The notes under the pieces: generated by a model
Seen by the model: the letters and a program-made list of their open reading frames with translations, nothing else
Told to the model about the DNA's origin: nothing
The model's database searches: none
Assembly: GCF_902832845.1 (NCBI RefSeq)
Contig: NZ_CADFDB010000004.1
Location: forward strand, 310,001 to 374,000
Origin: Burkholderia metallica
GTDB taxonomy: Bacteria; Pseudomonadota; Gammaproteobacteria; Burkholderiales; Burkholderiaceae
Direction: 5' to 3'
DNA: 64,000 bases
In this document: positions 28,993-37,124 of the stretch, piece after piece
Layout: the number at the start of each line of letters is the position of its first letter
How positions within the stretch are numbered: the first letter of the stretch is position 1
Program-made: the position numbers and the translations under genes

Positions 28993-30444
28993 ATGCGCCT
29001 GCTCGGAATCGACCTCGGCACCGGCTCCGTCAAACTCGTCACGCTCGATGCCGGCGGCGTCGAGCGCGCGGTCGCGAGCGAACCTTATGCGCTGTCGTCG
29101 CCGCGGCCGGGCTGGGCCGAGATCGCCCCCGATACCTGGTGGCACGCGCTCGTGCGCGCGGCCGCGCGGTTGCCGGCCGTCGAGCGCGCGCAGGTCGCGG
29201 CGATCGGCTTCTCGGGGCAGATGCACGGGGTCGTGCTGATCGACGCGGCCGGGCAACCGGTACGGCCCGTGCTGCTGTGGCCTGACACGCGCGCGGTGCG
29301 CGAAGCGAACGCGCCCGCGTGGCACGCCGCCGGTCTGCCCGTTGCGCCGAATCCCGTCGCGCCCGGCATGGCCGGCCCGCTGCTGCGCTGGCTGGCCGTG
29401 CACGAACCCGATGCGCTGCGCGCCGCGCGCTGGGCCGTGCAGCCGAAGGACTGGCTGCGCATCGCGCTGGGCGGCGACGTCGCGGCCGATCCGAGCGACG
29501 CCTGTGCGACCGCGCTCGCGACGCCCGACGGCAGGTGGGATACCGCGTTGATCGACACGCTCGGGCTGCCGGCCGACCGCTTCGCGCCGGTTCGCGCGTC
29601 GACCGCGCGCTGCGGCGCGCTCGGCGCGCACGCGGCGGCCGCGCTCGGGCTGCCGGCCGGCGTGCCGCTCGCGACGGGCGCGGCCGACACCGCATGCGCG
29701 GCGCTCGGCAGCGGGCTCGCCGCCGCCGGCGATGCGCTGCTGACGACGGGCAGCGGCGGCCAGATCGTCGTGCTCGCCGACACGCTGCCGCCCGCGCGGC
29801 GCGGGCTGCATCGCTATCGCGCGGCGGCCGGCGTCGGCTATTACACGATGGCCGCGATGCAGAACGTCGGGCTGGCGCTCGAAGCGGTGCGCGGCTGGCT
29901 CGGCTACGCGCAGTGGACCGATGCGTACGACGATGCGTTTGCCCACGATGCGTCGGAGCGCCTGTGCTTCCTGCCGTACCTGACGGGCGAGCGTTCGCCG
30001 TGGATGAACCCCGATGCGCGCGGCGGCTGGCTCGGTCTCGGGCTCGGCGACACGCGCGGCGCGATGATGCGCGCCGCGTTCGAGGGCGTCGCGTTCGCGT
30101 TGCGCGCCGGGCTCGATGCGATCCGCGACGCCGATCGCCGCGACCCGGTCGCGACCTTGCGTCTCGCAGGCGGCGGCTCGGTCGATCCGCGCTGGCGCCA
30201 GCTGCTGGCCGATGCGCTGGGCGCATCGCTCCACGCGATCGACTGCCCGAACGCCGCGACGCGCGGTGCCGCGCTGCTCGCGGGCGTCGCGATCGGGCAC
30301 TGGCGGGAGGACGCGCTGCACGCGCTGGCGCCGGCCGCGTCGCCGGTGGCCGAGCCGCGCGACGATCGCGCGCTGGCCGCGCGCCGTGCGCGCTTTGTCG
30401 ATCTGTATGCGCGAACGGATGCATGGTTCACGACGGGCGTTTAA
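28993..30444 (+). CDS. xylB: FGGY-family carbohydrate kinase, xylulokinase-like
   Basis: 483 residues with both actin-like ATPase halves. N-terminal GIDLGTGSVKLV phosphate loop (Asp6), FSGQMHGVVL, catalytic Asp232 in GAADTACAALG, and C-terminal LPYLTGERSPWMNPDARG and RLAGGGSVDPRWRQLLAD, the usual XylB pattern. Predicted reaction is D-xylulose to xylulose 5-phosphate with ATP, but a related pentulose or deoxy-ketose is possible because no pentose genes flank it. The start at 28993 gives the normal N-terminus. A second xylulokinase (49150-50631) sits in the polyol regulon, so this copy is a paralogue. Confidence 0.82.
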   Translation: MRLLGIDLGTGSVKLVTLDAGGVERAVASEPYALSSPRPGWAEIAPDTWWHALVRAAARLPAVERAQVAAIGFSGQMHGVVLIDAAGQPVRPVLLWPDTRAVREANAPAWHAAGLPVAPNPVAPGMAGPLLRWLAVHEPDALRAARWAVQPKDWLRIALGGDVAADPSDACATALATPDGRWDTALIDTLGLPADRFAPVRASTARCGALGAHAAAALGLPAGVPLATGAADTACAALGSGLAAAGDALLTTGSGGQIVVLADTLPPARRGLHRYRAAAGVGYYTMAAMQNVGLALEAVRGWLGYAQWTDAYDDAFAHDASERLCFLPYLTGERSPWMNPDARGGWLGLGLGDTRGAMMRAAFEGVAFALRAGLDAIRDADRRDPVATLRLAGGGSVDPRWRQLLADALGASLHAIDCPNAATRGAALLAGVAIGHWREDALHALAPAASPVAEPRDDRALAARRARFVDLYARTDAWFTTGV

Positions 30445-30717
30445 ACTCGAGCACTTGTTCTTTTGCGTCAGCGATGACGCATCGTGGCAAGCCGGCGACC
30501 GTTTCCCGCACGCGATGCGTGGCCGGACCGGCGATCATGGCGAGCACGCGATTCTTTCGCCGTGCCGCGCGCGACGCCGCGCGGCACGGCTTCGACAGCT
30601 TTGCATGGAACCCGGTGCGAAGCATGCGCCCGGCGTCGGTTCTCGCGCCCACGCCGGTCGACACGAGCGCTGACGCGCCAACCCGGGCCGACCTCACACA
30701 CAGACAGGAGTCACACG

Positions 30718-31824
30718 ATGAAGACGAAAGCCGCGATTGCATGGAAGGCGGGTGCGCCGCTGACGATCGAGGAAGTCGATCTGGAAGGGCCGCGCGCCGG
30801 CGAAGTGCTGATCGAGGTGAAGGCGACGGGCATCTGTCACACCGACTACTACACGCTGTCGGGCGCCGATCCGGAAGGGATCTTCCCGGCGATCCTCGGC
30901 CATGAAGGCGCGGGCGTGGTGGTCGACGTCGGCCCCGGCGTCGGCACCGTGAGAAAGGGCGACCACGTGATTCCGCTCTACACGCCCGAATGCCGCGAGT
31001 GCAAGTTCTGCCTGTCGCGCAAGACCAACCTGTGCCAGAAGATCCGCGCGACGCAGGGCAAGGGCCTGATGCCGGACGCGACTTCGCGCTTCTCGCTCGA
31101 CGGCAAGCCGCTGTTCCACTACATGGGCACGTCGACGTTCTCGAACTACATCGTCGTGCCGGAAATCGCGGTCGCGAAGGTGCGCGAGGACGCGCCGTTC
31201 GACAAGATCTGCTACATCGGCTGCGGCGTGACGACGGGCGTCGGCGCGGTCGTGTACTCGGCGAAGGTCGAGGCCGGTGCGAACGTGGTCGTGTTCGGCC
31301 TCGGCGGGATCGGCCTGAACGTGATCCAGGGCGCGAAGATGGTCGGCGCGGACAAGATCATCGGCGTCGACATCAACCCGAAGCGCGTCGAGCTCGCGAA
31401 GAAGTTCGGGATGACGCACTTCATCAACCCGAACGAAGTCGAGAACGTCGTCGACCATATCGTGCAGCTGACCGACGGCGGCGCCGACTACTCGTTCGAA
31501 TGCGTCGGCAACGTGAAGCTGATGCGCCAGGCGCTCGAATGCACGCACAAGGGCTGGGGCCAGTCGTTCATCATCGGCGTGGCGGCAGCGGGCGAGGAAA
31601 TCAGCACGCGTCCGTTCCAGCTGGTGACGGGCCGCGAGTGGAAGGGCTCGGCGTTCGGCGGCGCGCGCGGGCGCACCGACGTGCCGAAGATCGTCGACTG
31701 GTACATGGAAGGCAAGATCAACATCGACGACCTGATCACGCACACGCTGCCGCTCGAGCGGATCAACGAAGGCTTCGATCTGATGAAGGCCGGCGAGTCG
31801 ATCCGTTCTGTCGTGCTGTACTGA
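30718..31824 (+). CDS. frmA: S-(hydroxymethyl)glutathione dehydrogenase (class III alcohol dehydrogenase)
   Basis: Oxidises the glutathione-formaldehyde adduct to S-formylglutathione with NAD. 368 residues. Catalytic zinc ligands Cys40 (GICHTDYY) and His62 (GHEGAG); the structural zinc loop [17 protein letters not shown] has four cysteines; the Rossmann motif is [25 protein letters not shown] precedes the ATG. The S-formylglutathione hydrolase gene follows after 16 bp, so the two-step formaldehyde detoxification is encoded as a unit. No FrmR-type regulator lies beside it. The 270 bp upstream contain a 13-bp GC hairpin (30559-30590) without T-run. Confidence 0.95.
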   Translation: MKTKAAIAWKAGAPLTIEEVDLEGPRAGEVLIEVKATGICHTDYYTLSGADPEGIFPAILGHEGAGVVVDVGPGVGTVRKGDHVIPLYTPECRECKFCLSRKTNLCQKIRATQGKGLMPDATSRFSLDGKPLFHYMGTSTFSNYIVVPEIAVAKVREDAPFDKICYIGCGVTTGVGAVVYSAKVEAGANVVVFGLGGIGLNVIQGAKMVGADKIIGVDINPKRVELAKKFGMTHFINPNEVENVVDHIVQLTDGGADYSFECVGNVKLMRQALECTHKGWGQSFIIGVAAAGEEISTRPFQLVTGREWKGSAFGGARGRTDVPKIVDWYMEGKINIDDLITHTLPLERINEGFDLMKAGESIRSVVLY

Positions 31825-31840
31825 CCGGGAGCGCACCGCG

Positions 31841-32689
31841 ATGCTCGAACTCGTTTCCTCGCATGCGTGCCACGGCGGCGAGCAGCGTTTCTACCGTCAC
31901 GCGTCGGCGGCCATCGGCCTGCCGATGAAGTTCTCGGTGTACCTGCCGCCGCAGGCCGCGCAGGGGCGCGTGCCGGCGCTGTTCTATCTCGCGGGGCTCA
32001 CGTGCACCGACGAGACTTTCCCGATCAAGGCCGGCGCGCAGCAATACGCGGCGCAGCACGGGATCGCGCTCGTGATGCCCGACACGAGCCCGCGCGGCGC
32101 GGGCGTGCCGGGCGAGACCGATGCGTGGGACTTCGGCGTCGGCGCGGGCTTCTACGTCGATGCGACCGAAGCGCCGTGGTCGACGCATTACCGGATGGAG
32201 TCGTACGTGACGGGCGAGCTGCGCGAACTCGTTGCGGCCGAGCTGCCGATCGACGGCGCGCGGGTCGGGATCTTCGGCCACTCGATGGGCGGGCACGGTG
32301 CGCTGACGCTCGCGTTGCGCCATCCGGGCCTGTACCGGTCGGTGTCGGCGTTCGCGCCGATCGCCGCGCCGACGCGCTGCCCGTGGGGCGAAAAGGCGTT
32401 CTCGGGCTACCTCGGCGCCGATCGCGAAGCGTGGAAGGCGCACGACGCAAGCGAGCTGGTCGCGCGTGCGGACGCGCCGAAGTTCGCGGAAGGCATCCTC
32501 GTCGATCAGGGGCTCGCCGATCAGTTCCTCGCGAACCAGCTGAATCCGGACGTGTTCGAAGCCGCCTGCGCGAAGGCCGGCCAGCCGCTGACGCTGCGCC
32601 GCCATCCGGGCTACGATCACGGCTACTACTTCATCTCGACGTTCATCGCCGATCACCTCGCGCATCACGCGAGCGTGCTTGTGCGGTGA
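31841..32689 (+). CDS. fghA: S-formylglutathione hydrolase
   Basis: Alpha/beta-hydrolase of the esterase D family that releases formate and glutathione from S-formylglutathione. 282 residues. The oxyanion region is YLAGLTCTDETF; the nucleophile elbow is GHSMGGHG with Ser148; the late Asp and His lie in DQGLAD and GYDHGYYF. It completes the pathway started by the dehydrogenase immediately upstream and is followed by a strong terminator at 32746. Confidence 0.95.
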   Translation: MLELVSSHACHGGEQRFYRHASAAIGLPMKFSVYLPPQAAQGRVPALFYLAGLTCTDETFPIKAGAQQYAAQHGIALVMPDTSPRGAGVPGETDAWDFGVGAGFYVDATEAPWSTHYRMESYVTGELRELVAAELPIDGARVGIFGHSMGGHGALTLALRHPGLYRSVSAFAPIAAPTRCPWGEKAFSGYLGADREAWKAHDASELVARADAPKFAEGILVDQGLADQFLANQLNPDVFEAACAKAGQPLTLRRHPGYDHGYYFISTFIADHLAHHASVLVR

Positions 32690-32745
32690 GAGAAACGGGA
32701 AGCAGGTGACGCAAGCCTCGCCACACGCGATGGCGGGCGCATGAG

Positions 32746-32783
32746 AAAACGCCGGCGCTGCCCTCGGGCACGCCGGCGTTTTT
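32746..32783. terminator. Terminator after fghA
   Basis: Stem of about 10 bp (AACGCCGGCG, 32748-32757, with 32771-32780) capped by a second 5-bp stem, with AAAA before and TTTTT after. It lies between convergent units and may also end znuB transcription. Confidence 0.9.
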
Positions 32784-32816
32784 CACTTCGTCGGGCGATG
32801 ATCTGCCAGGCGGCGA

Positions 32817-33599
32817 TCAGTGACGCCGCAACAAGCTCGCGCCGTACACGAGCGCCGACAGCGCGGTGATCCAGAAGCTCGTCGGCCAGTCGGTGTGATA
32901 CGCGAGCACGATGCCGGCCCACGCTTCGAACAACGCGAACAGCGCGGCAAGCAGCACGCCGGTCGACAGCCGCGTCGACACGTTCTGCGCAGCCGCCGCC
33001 GGCCCGACCAGTAGCGTGAACACCAACAGCACGCCGACGATCTGCGTCGCCGCGGCCACCGCGAGCGCGCACACCGCGAGGAACAGCATCGACACCGCGC
33101 GCAGCGACACGCCCTTGGCTTCGGCCAGCTCGGGCTGCAGCGACGCGAACAGCAACGGCCGCGCGATCAGCGCGAGCGCGGCGAGGCTCACCGCGCCGAT
33201 GCCGGCGAGCACCGCGAGCGTGTCGCGGCTCACCGCGAGCACGTTGCCGAACAGCAGCGCGGTGACCTGCGTCGCGAACGACGTATAGAAATGCAGGAAC
33301 AGCAGCCCGAAGCCGAGCGCACCCGACAGGATCACGCCGATCGCGACGTCGCGGCCCGCGAGCCTTTCGCCGAGGGCGCCCATCCCGACGCCCGCCGCGA
33401 GCGTGAAGCCGACCATCCCCCAGATCGGCGAGATGCCGAGCAGCACCGCGCCCGTCGCACCGGTGAAGCCGACGTGCGACAGCGCATGGCCGGCGAACGT
33501 CTGCCCGCGCAGCACCAGGAAATAGCCGACGATGCCCGCGAGCACCGCGACGATCCCCGCCGCCGCGAAGGCGTTGATCATGAAATCGTATTCAAACAT
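32817..33599 (-). CDS. znuB: Zinc/metal ABC transporter permease
   Basis: Inner-membrane channel of a ZnuABC-type metal importer, ABC-3 family. 260 residues with about eight hydrophobic helices and the family pattern LRGQTFAGHALSHVGFTGATGAVLLG near residues 30-55. The start MFEYDFMINAF lies inside the end of znuC, an 8-base overlap indicating translational coupling. Last gene of the zur-znuA-znuC-znuB run. Confidence 0.92.
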   Translation of the reverse strand: MFEYDFMINAFAAAGIVAVLAGIVGYFLVLRGQTFAGHALSHVGFTGATGAVLLGISPIWGMVGFTLAAGVGMGALGERLAGRDVAIGVILSGALGFGLLFLHFYTSFATQVTALLFGNVLAVSRDTLAVLAGIGAVSLAALALIARPLLFASLQPELAEAKGVSLRAVSMLFLAVCALAVAAATQIVGVLLVFTLLVGPAAAAQNVSTRLSTGVLLAALFALFEAWAGIVLAYHTDWPTSFWITALSALVYGASLLRRH

Positions 33600-34482
33600 C
33601 GTGCGAATGCCCGGGATGAGCGTGTCCGTGGTGATGATGGCCGTGGCCGCCGCCACCGCCGTGCGAGTGGCCGTCGTCGTCCTCGTGTTCGTGGTCGTGC
33701 TTCTCGATCTCGACGTCGCCCGACATCACGAAGATCCTGCCGTTCACGCGCATCACGTCGATCGGTGAACCGTAGAGCCGCGACAGCACCGGCTTCGTGA
33801 TCACCTCGTCGACGGTGCCGAGCGCCGCGACGCCGTTGCCGAGATACAGCACGCGGTCGAGCGCGTTCAGCAGCGGATTCAGTTCGTGCGCGGAGAACAG
33901 CACGGTGATGCCGAGCTCGCGCTGCACATTGCGCACGAGTTCGACCACGCCGCGCTGGTGGTTCGGATCGAGGCTGATCAGCGGCTCGTCGAGCAGCAGC
34001 AGCTTCGGGTTGCCGAGCAGGCATTGCGCGAGCAGCAGGCGCTGCCGCTCGCCGCCCGACAGTTCCGACAGCGGCCGGCGCGCGAGCGTTTGGCCGCCGA
34101 CGAGGTCGAGCACGCGATCGACGTCGCGGCGCGTCGCGGCATTCGTGTGCGGCAGCCCCCAGCGGTGGCCGTCGGCGGCCATCGCGACGAAGTCGTAGCC
34201 GCGCATCCGGCGGCTCGCGAGGCCGCTGCGGATCTGCGGCATGTAGCCGATCGACGCGTTGCCGCGCGCGACCGGCACGCCGCCCACCGACAGCGTGCCG
34301 GCCGATACGGGCACGAGCCCGAGCACGGCGCGCATCAGCGTGGTCTTGCCCGCGCCGTTCGGCCCGAGCACGCCGACGAATTCGCCGGGCTCGATCGAGA
34401 AGCTGACGTCGCGCAGGATCGCGCGTCCGCCCAGTTCGAGCGTGACGCGATCGACGGCGAGGGCGTGAGGGGTTGCGGTCAT
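33592..34482 (-). CDS. znuC: Zinc/metal ABC transporter ATPase with histidine-rich tail
   Basis: ATP-hydrolysing subunit of the metal importer. 296 residues: Walker A GPNGAGKTT, Q-loop MPQ, signature LSGGERQR, Walker B LLLLDEP, H-loop in FSAHELNP. The last ~35 residues (about 262-296) are made of His, Asp, Glu and Gly with about 14 histidines, a probable cytoplasmic metal-binding tail that E. coli ZnuC lacks. It starts 14 bp after znuA and overlaps znuB by 8 bases. Confidence 0.93.
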   Translation of the reverse strand: MTATPHALAVDRVTLELGGRAILRDVSFSIEPGEFVGVLGPNGAGKTTLMRAVLGLVPVSAGTLSVGGVPVARGNASIGYMPQIRSGLASRRMRGYDFVAMAADGHRWGLPHTNAATRRDVDRVLDLVGGQTLARRPLSELSGGERQRLLLAQCLLGNPKLLLLDEPLISLDPNHQRGVVELVRNVQRELGITVLFSAHELNPLLNALDRVLYLGNGVAALGTVDEVITKPVLSRLYGSPIDVMRVNGRIFVMSGDVEIEKHDHEHEDDDGHSHGGGGGHGHHHHGHAHPGHSHDV

Positions 34483-34496
34483 GTCGTGACGGTCGT

Positions 34497-35411
34497 TTAT
34501 TGCTTGCCGGCAGCGAGCGCGGCCGAGAGCGCGTCGAGCTGGGCGGCCATCCATTGCTGGAAGGTCTTGCCCGCCGGCTGCGTCTCGGTGACGCTGACGG
34601 TCGGCACGCCGCCGTCGTGCGCGATCTTCAGCATGCGCTTGGTCATCGGCTCTTCAGCCTGGCTGTTGTAGATCAGCACGCGCACCTGCTTCTTGCGCAG
34701 GTCGTTCTCGAACGCGGCGACGTCCTGCGCGCTCGCTTCGGTGTCGTTCATCGTCGCGAGCTGGAAGCGCAGGTTGCGCATGTCGAGGCCGATCGCGTCG
34801 GACATGTAGCCGAACACGGGCTCGGTGGCCGTGACCGGCAGCCCCTTGTACTGCGCGCGCAGCGCGGCGACCTTGTCGTCGACGGGCTTCAGCGATGCGA
34901 CGAACTTCTGCAGGTTCGCGTCGTATTCGGTCTTGTTCGCCGGATCGGCACGGCCGAGCGCTGCCGCAATCGCGCGCGCGGCGGCCGGCATCGTCGCCGG
35001 GTCGTACCACAGGTGCGGGTTGTCGCCGGCTTTCTTGCCGACCAGATCGGCGACGACGATCGTCGCGCGCTTCGCCTGCTTCGACGCGCCGAGCAGCTTG
35101 CCCATCCACGGATCGTAGTTGGCGCCGTTGTAGATCACGACCTGCGCATGCTGGAGTGCGCGGGCCGTCTTCGGGCTCGCTTCGAACAGGTGCGGGTCCT
35201 GGTCCGGATTGCTGAGGATGCTCGTCACCGCGACGTGGCTGCCGCCGATCTGCGACGCGACGTCGCCGTAGAAATTCTCGGCGGCGACGACGTTGACGGT
35301 CGCGGCCTGCGCGAACGCGGGCGCCGCGAGCGACAGCGCGGCAACGGCGGCGGCGAGCCAGCGGACAGGCGACAGGGCGCGCCGCGGCGCGCGCTTCAGG
35401 GCAATGGACAT
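34497..35411 (-). CDS. znuA: Periplasmic metal-binding protein of the Znu importer
   Basis: Cluster A-I solute-binding protein. 304 residues with a cleavable signal peptide (AAPAFAQA). Two predicted metal histidines are in QDPHLFEASP and DNPHLWYDP. The long His/Asp-rich loop of typical ZnuA proteins is absent. Where zinc-specific relatives have a third histidine before the FGY element, this protein has TEPVFGY, that is glutamate, as in the His-His-Glu-Asp site of manganese-binding relatives. The genetic context (Zur-like Fur protein, znuC, znuB) still favours zinc. GAGGAGTT precedes the ATG. Confidence 0.88.
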   Translation of the reverse strand: MSIALKRAPRRALSPVRWLAAAVAALSLAAPAFAQAATVNVVAAENFYGDVASQIGGSHVAVTSILSNPDQDPHLFEASPKTARALQHAQVVIYNGANYDPWMGKLLGASKQAKRATIVVADLVGKKAGDNPHLWYDPATMPAAARAIAAALGRADPANKTEYDANLQKFVASLKPVDDKVAALRAQYKGLPVTATEPVFGYMSDAIGLDMRNLRFQLATMNDTEASAQDVAAFENDLRKKQVRVLIYNSQAEEPMTKRMLKIAHDGGVPTVSVTETQPAGKTFQQWMAAQLDALSAALAAGKQ

Positions 35412-35457
35412 GGAACTCCTCGTTGGAAGGGGCGGTACGGGTGCCGTGCGATACGCG

Positions 35458-35919
35458 TCAGCGCTGCGCGGGCTTTTGCTTGCAGTGCCCGCACAGGCCG
35501 CTCAGCTCGACGACCTGATGGTGGACTTCGAAACCGTGCGCGGGCTCGCTCGCGGACAACTGCTTCGCGAGGTCGCCGCCGGGAATCTCGACGGTGTCGC
35601 CGCACGAATCGCAGATCAGGAACTGGCCTTCGTGCGGCACGCCGATCTCGCAGCATGCGAAGAACGCGTTCTTCGATTCGATCCGGTGGATGAAGCCGTG
35701 CTCGACGAGGAAATCCAGCGCGCGATAGACGGTCGTGGGCGGCACGCGGCCGCGCTGCGGTTCGAGTTCGGCGAGCAGGTCGTACGCGCCGATCGGGCGC
35801 TGCGCGGCCAGCACGCGTTCGTAGACCTGACGGCGCAACGGCGTCCACGCGAGCCCGTGCTCGGCGGCGAATGCGTCGGCCCGGGACAGCCGGGCGTCAT
35901 TGGACGATGAGGTAGCCAT
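35458..35919 (-). CDS. zur: Fur-family zinc uptake regulator
   Basis: 153 residues. Winged helix (TPLRRQVYERVLAAQRPIGAYDLLAEL, PPTTVYRALDFLVEHGFIHRIESKNAFFAC) resembling Zur more than Fur, and a C-terminal dimer domain with structural zinc cysteines CDSCG and CGHC. Represses zinc uptake when zinc-loaded. The first gene of the zur-znuACB run (46 bp before znuA), with a 24-bp candidate operator 30-53 bases upstream, so autoregulation of the whole operon is likely. The start at 35919 is chosen; the frame extends upstream without homology. Confidence 0.9.
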   Translation of the reverse strand: MATSSSNDARLSRADAFAAEHGLAWTPLRRQVYERVLAAQRPIGAYDLLAELEPQRGRVPPTTVYRALDFLVEHGFIHRIESKNAFFACCEIGVPHEGQFLICDSCGDTVEIPGGDLAKQLSASEPAHGFEVHHQVVELSGLCGHCKQKPAQR

Positions 35920-35948
35920 GGCGTGAAGCAGCGCGATGAAACAAAGTA

Positions 35949-35972
35949 CGGCGATGATATAACGTATCGCCG
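35949..35972. promoter_or_regulatory. Candidate Zur operator
   Basis: Arms CGGCGAT (35949-35955) and ATCGCCG (35966-35972) flank an A/T-rich centre that reads GTTATAT on the zur-coding strand, recalling the GTTATA half of known Zur boxes. The match to a full Zur consensus is partial, so this is tentative. Confidence 0.45.
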
Positions 35973-36132
35973 CGCCGTGCAGCGCGAATTCCCTTTCCGC
36001 CCTCGCTCCGTTCCCTTCATCACCGATTCGACCGCGCCGCACCGTGCGGGCTGCGCCTTGCCGGGCGCGCGCGGCGGCCCGTTGCCGTGCGTCGTTGTGC
36101 GGCGGCGCATCATAGAAAGCCGTCACGCCGCC

Positions 36133-36161
36133 TTGACAGCGCGAATCGCGTATCCGATCAT
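36133..36161 (+). promoter_or_regulatory. Promoter of the polyol dehydrogenase/ABC operon
   Basis: Consensus TTGACA (36133-36138), 17-base spacer, GATCAT -10 (36156-36161). The -10 is part of the left half of the operator that follows. The same layout drives the second polyol operon at 52203-52175. Confidence 0.8.
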
Positions 36162-36188
36162 TCGATCACTAACAGAGCAATTGATCGG
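36154..36188. promoter_or_regulatory. Polyol regulon operator, copy 1
   Basis: Two 14-bp half-sites in inverted orientation: CCGATCATTCGATC (36154-36167) and GAGCAATTGATCGG (36175-36188), with a 7-bp spacer. The half-site consensus shared with copy 2 is CGATCATT(C/T)GCTC. It covers the -10 and the expected transcription start, as a repressor site would. Confidence 0.8.
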
Positions 36189-36248
36189 CTAGCGAGCGTT
36201 CGCTCACCTCGCCAGCCGTCGTCAAGCAGAACGAACCGGAGACAGCCA

Positions 36249-37025
36249 GTGAGACTGGAAGACAAGGTCGCGATCCTGACGGGCGCCGCAAGCGGCATCG
36301 GCGAAGCGGTCGCGCAACGCTATCTGGACGAGGGCGCGCGCTGCGTGCTGGTCGACGTGAAGCCGGCGGACGGGTCGCTCGCGCGGCTCATCGAGGCGAA
36401 TCCCGGCCGCGCGGTGGCCGTCACCGCGGACGTTACGCGCCGCCACGACATCGAGCGCATCGTCGCCACGGCGATCGAGCGCTTCGGCGGCGTCGACATC
36501 CTGTTCAACAATGCGGCGCTGTTCGACATGCGCCCGCTCCTCGACGAATCGTGGGACGTGTTCGACCGGCTGTTCGCGGTCAACGTGAAGGGGCTGTTCT
36601 TTCTGATGCAGGCGGTCGCGCAGCGCATGGTCGAGCAGGGGCGTGGCGGCAAGATCGTCAACATGTCGTCGCAGGCCGGACGGCGCGGCGAGGCGCTCGT
36701 TTCGCACTATTGCGCGACCAAGGCGGCGGTGATCAGCTACACGCAGTCGGCCGCGCTCGCGCTCGCGCCGCACCGGATCAACGTGAACGGCATCGCGCCG
36801 GGCGTCGTCGATACCCCGATGTGGGAGCAGGTCGACGCGCTGTTCGCGCGCTACGAGAACCGGCCGCTCGGCGAGAAGAAGCGGCTCGTCGGCGAAGCCG
36901 TGCCGCTCGGCCGTATGGGCGTGCCGGGCGACCTGACGGGCGCCGCGCTGTTTCTCGCGTCGTCCGATGCCGACTACATCACCGCCCAGACGCTGAACGT
37001 CGACGGCGGCAACTGGATGAGCTGA
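36249..37025 (+). CDS. Short-chain polyol dehydrogenase (sorbitol/galactitol type)
   Basis: NAD-dependent oxidoreductase converting a hexitol to a ketose. 258 residues starting at GTG, with CGGAGACAG ahead. Cofactor loop GAASGIGE (residues 12-19), NNAA, catalytic Ser141 (NMSSQAG), Tyr154 and Lys158 (SHYCATK), and the C-terminal LNVDGGNWMS of sorbitol dehydrogenases such as SmoS. First gene of an operon with a PfkB kinase, a KbaZ-like protein and a polyol ABC transporter. Sorbitol to fructose or galactitol to tagatose are the likely reactions. Confidence 0.85.
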   Translation: MRLEDKVAILTGAASGIGEAVAQRYLDEGARCVLVDVKPADGSLARLIEANPGRAVAVTADVTRRHDIERIVATAIERFGGVDILFNNAALFDMRPLLDESWDVFDRLFAVNVKGLFFLMQAVAQRMVEQGRGGKIVNMSSQAGRRGEALVSHYCATKAAVISYTQSAALALAPHRINVNGIAPGVVDTPMWEQVDALFARYENRPLGEKKRLVGEAVPLGRMGVPGDLTGAALFLASSDADYITAQTLNVDGGNWMS

Positions 37026-37124
37026 CATGGCGCCGCTCGCCCGCACCAACCGCCGGCCGGCGCGTGACGCAGCGGCAGCGCCGCACGCCGCGGCTGCCGC
37101 CGTTGCTCGAGGAGGGGTCGCCTG

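Larger units (their letters stand above)
35920..36248. other. Divergent control region, zur operon / polyol operon
   Basis: About 330 bp. It contains the candidate Zur dyad (35949-35972) near zur and the polyol promoter-operator (36133-36188) near the dehydrogenase gene. The ~160 bp between them show nothing recognisable. Confidence 0.6.

Noticed and set aside
30428-30742. Small frames on both strands between the kinase and frmA genes.
   Set aside because: No ribosome site, no recognisable sequence, and they overlap flanking genes or a GC hairpin.
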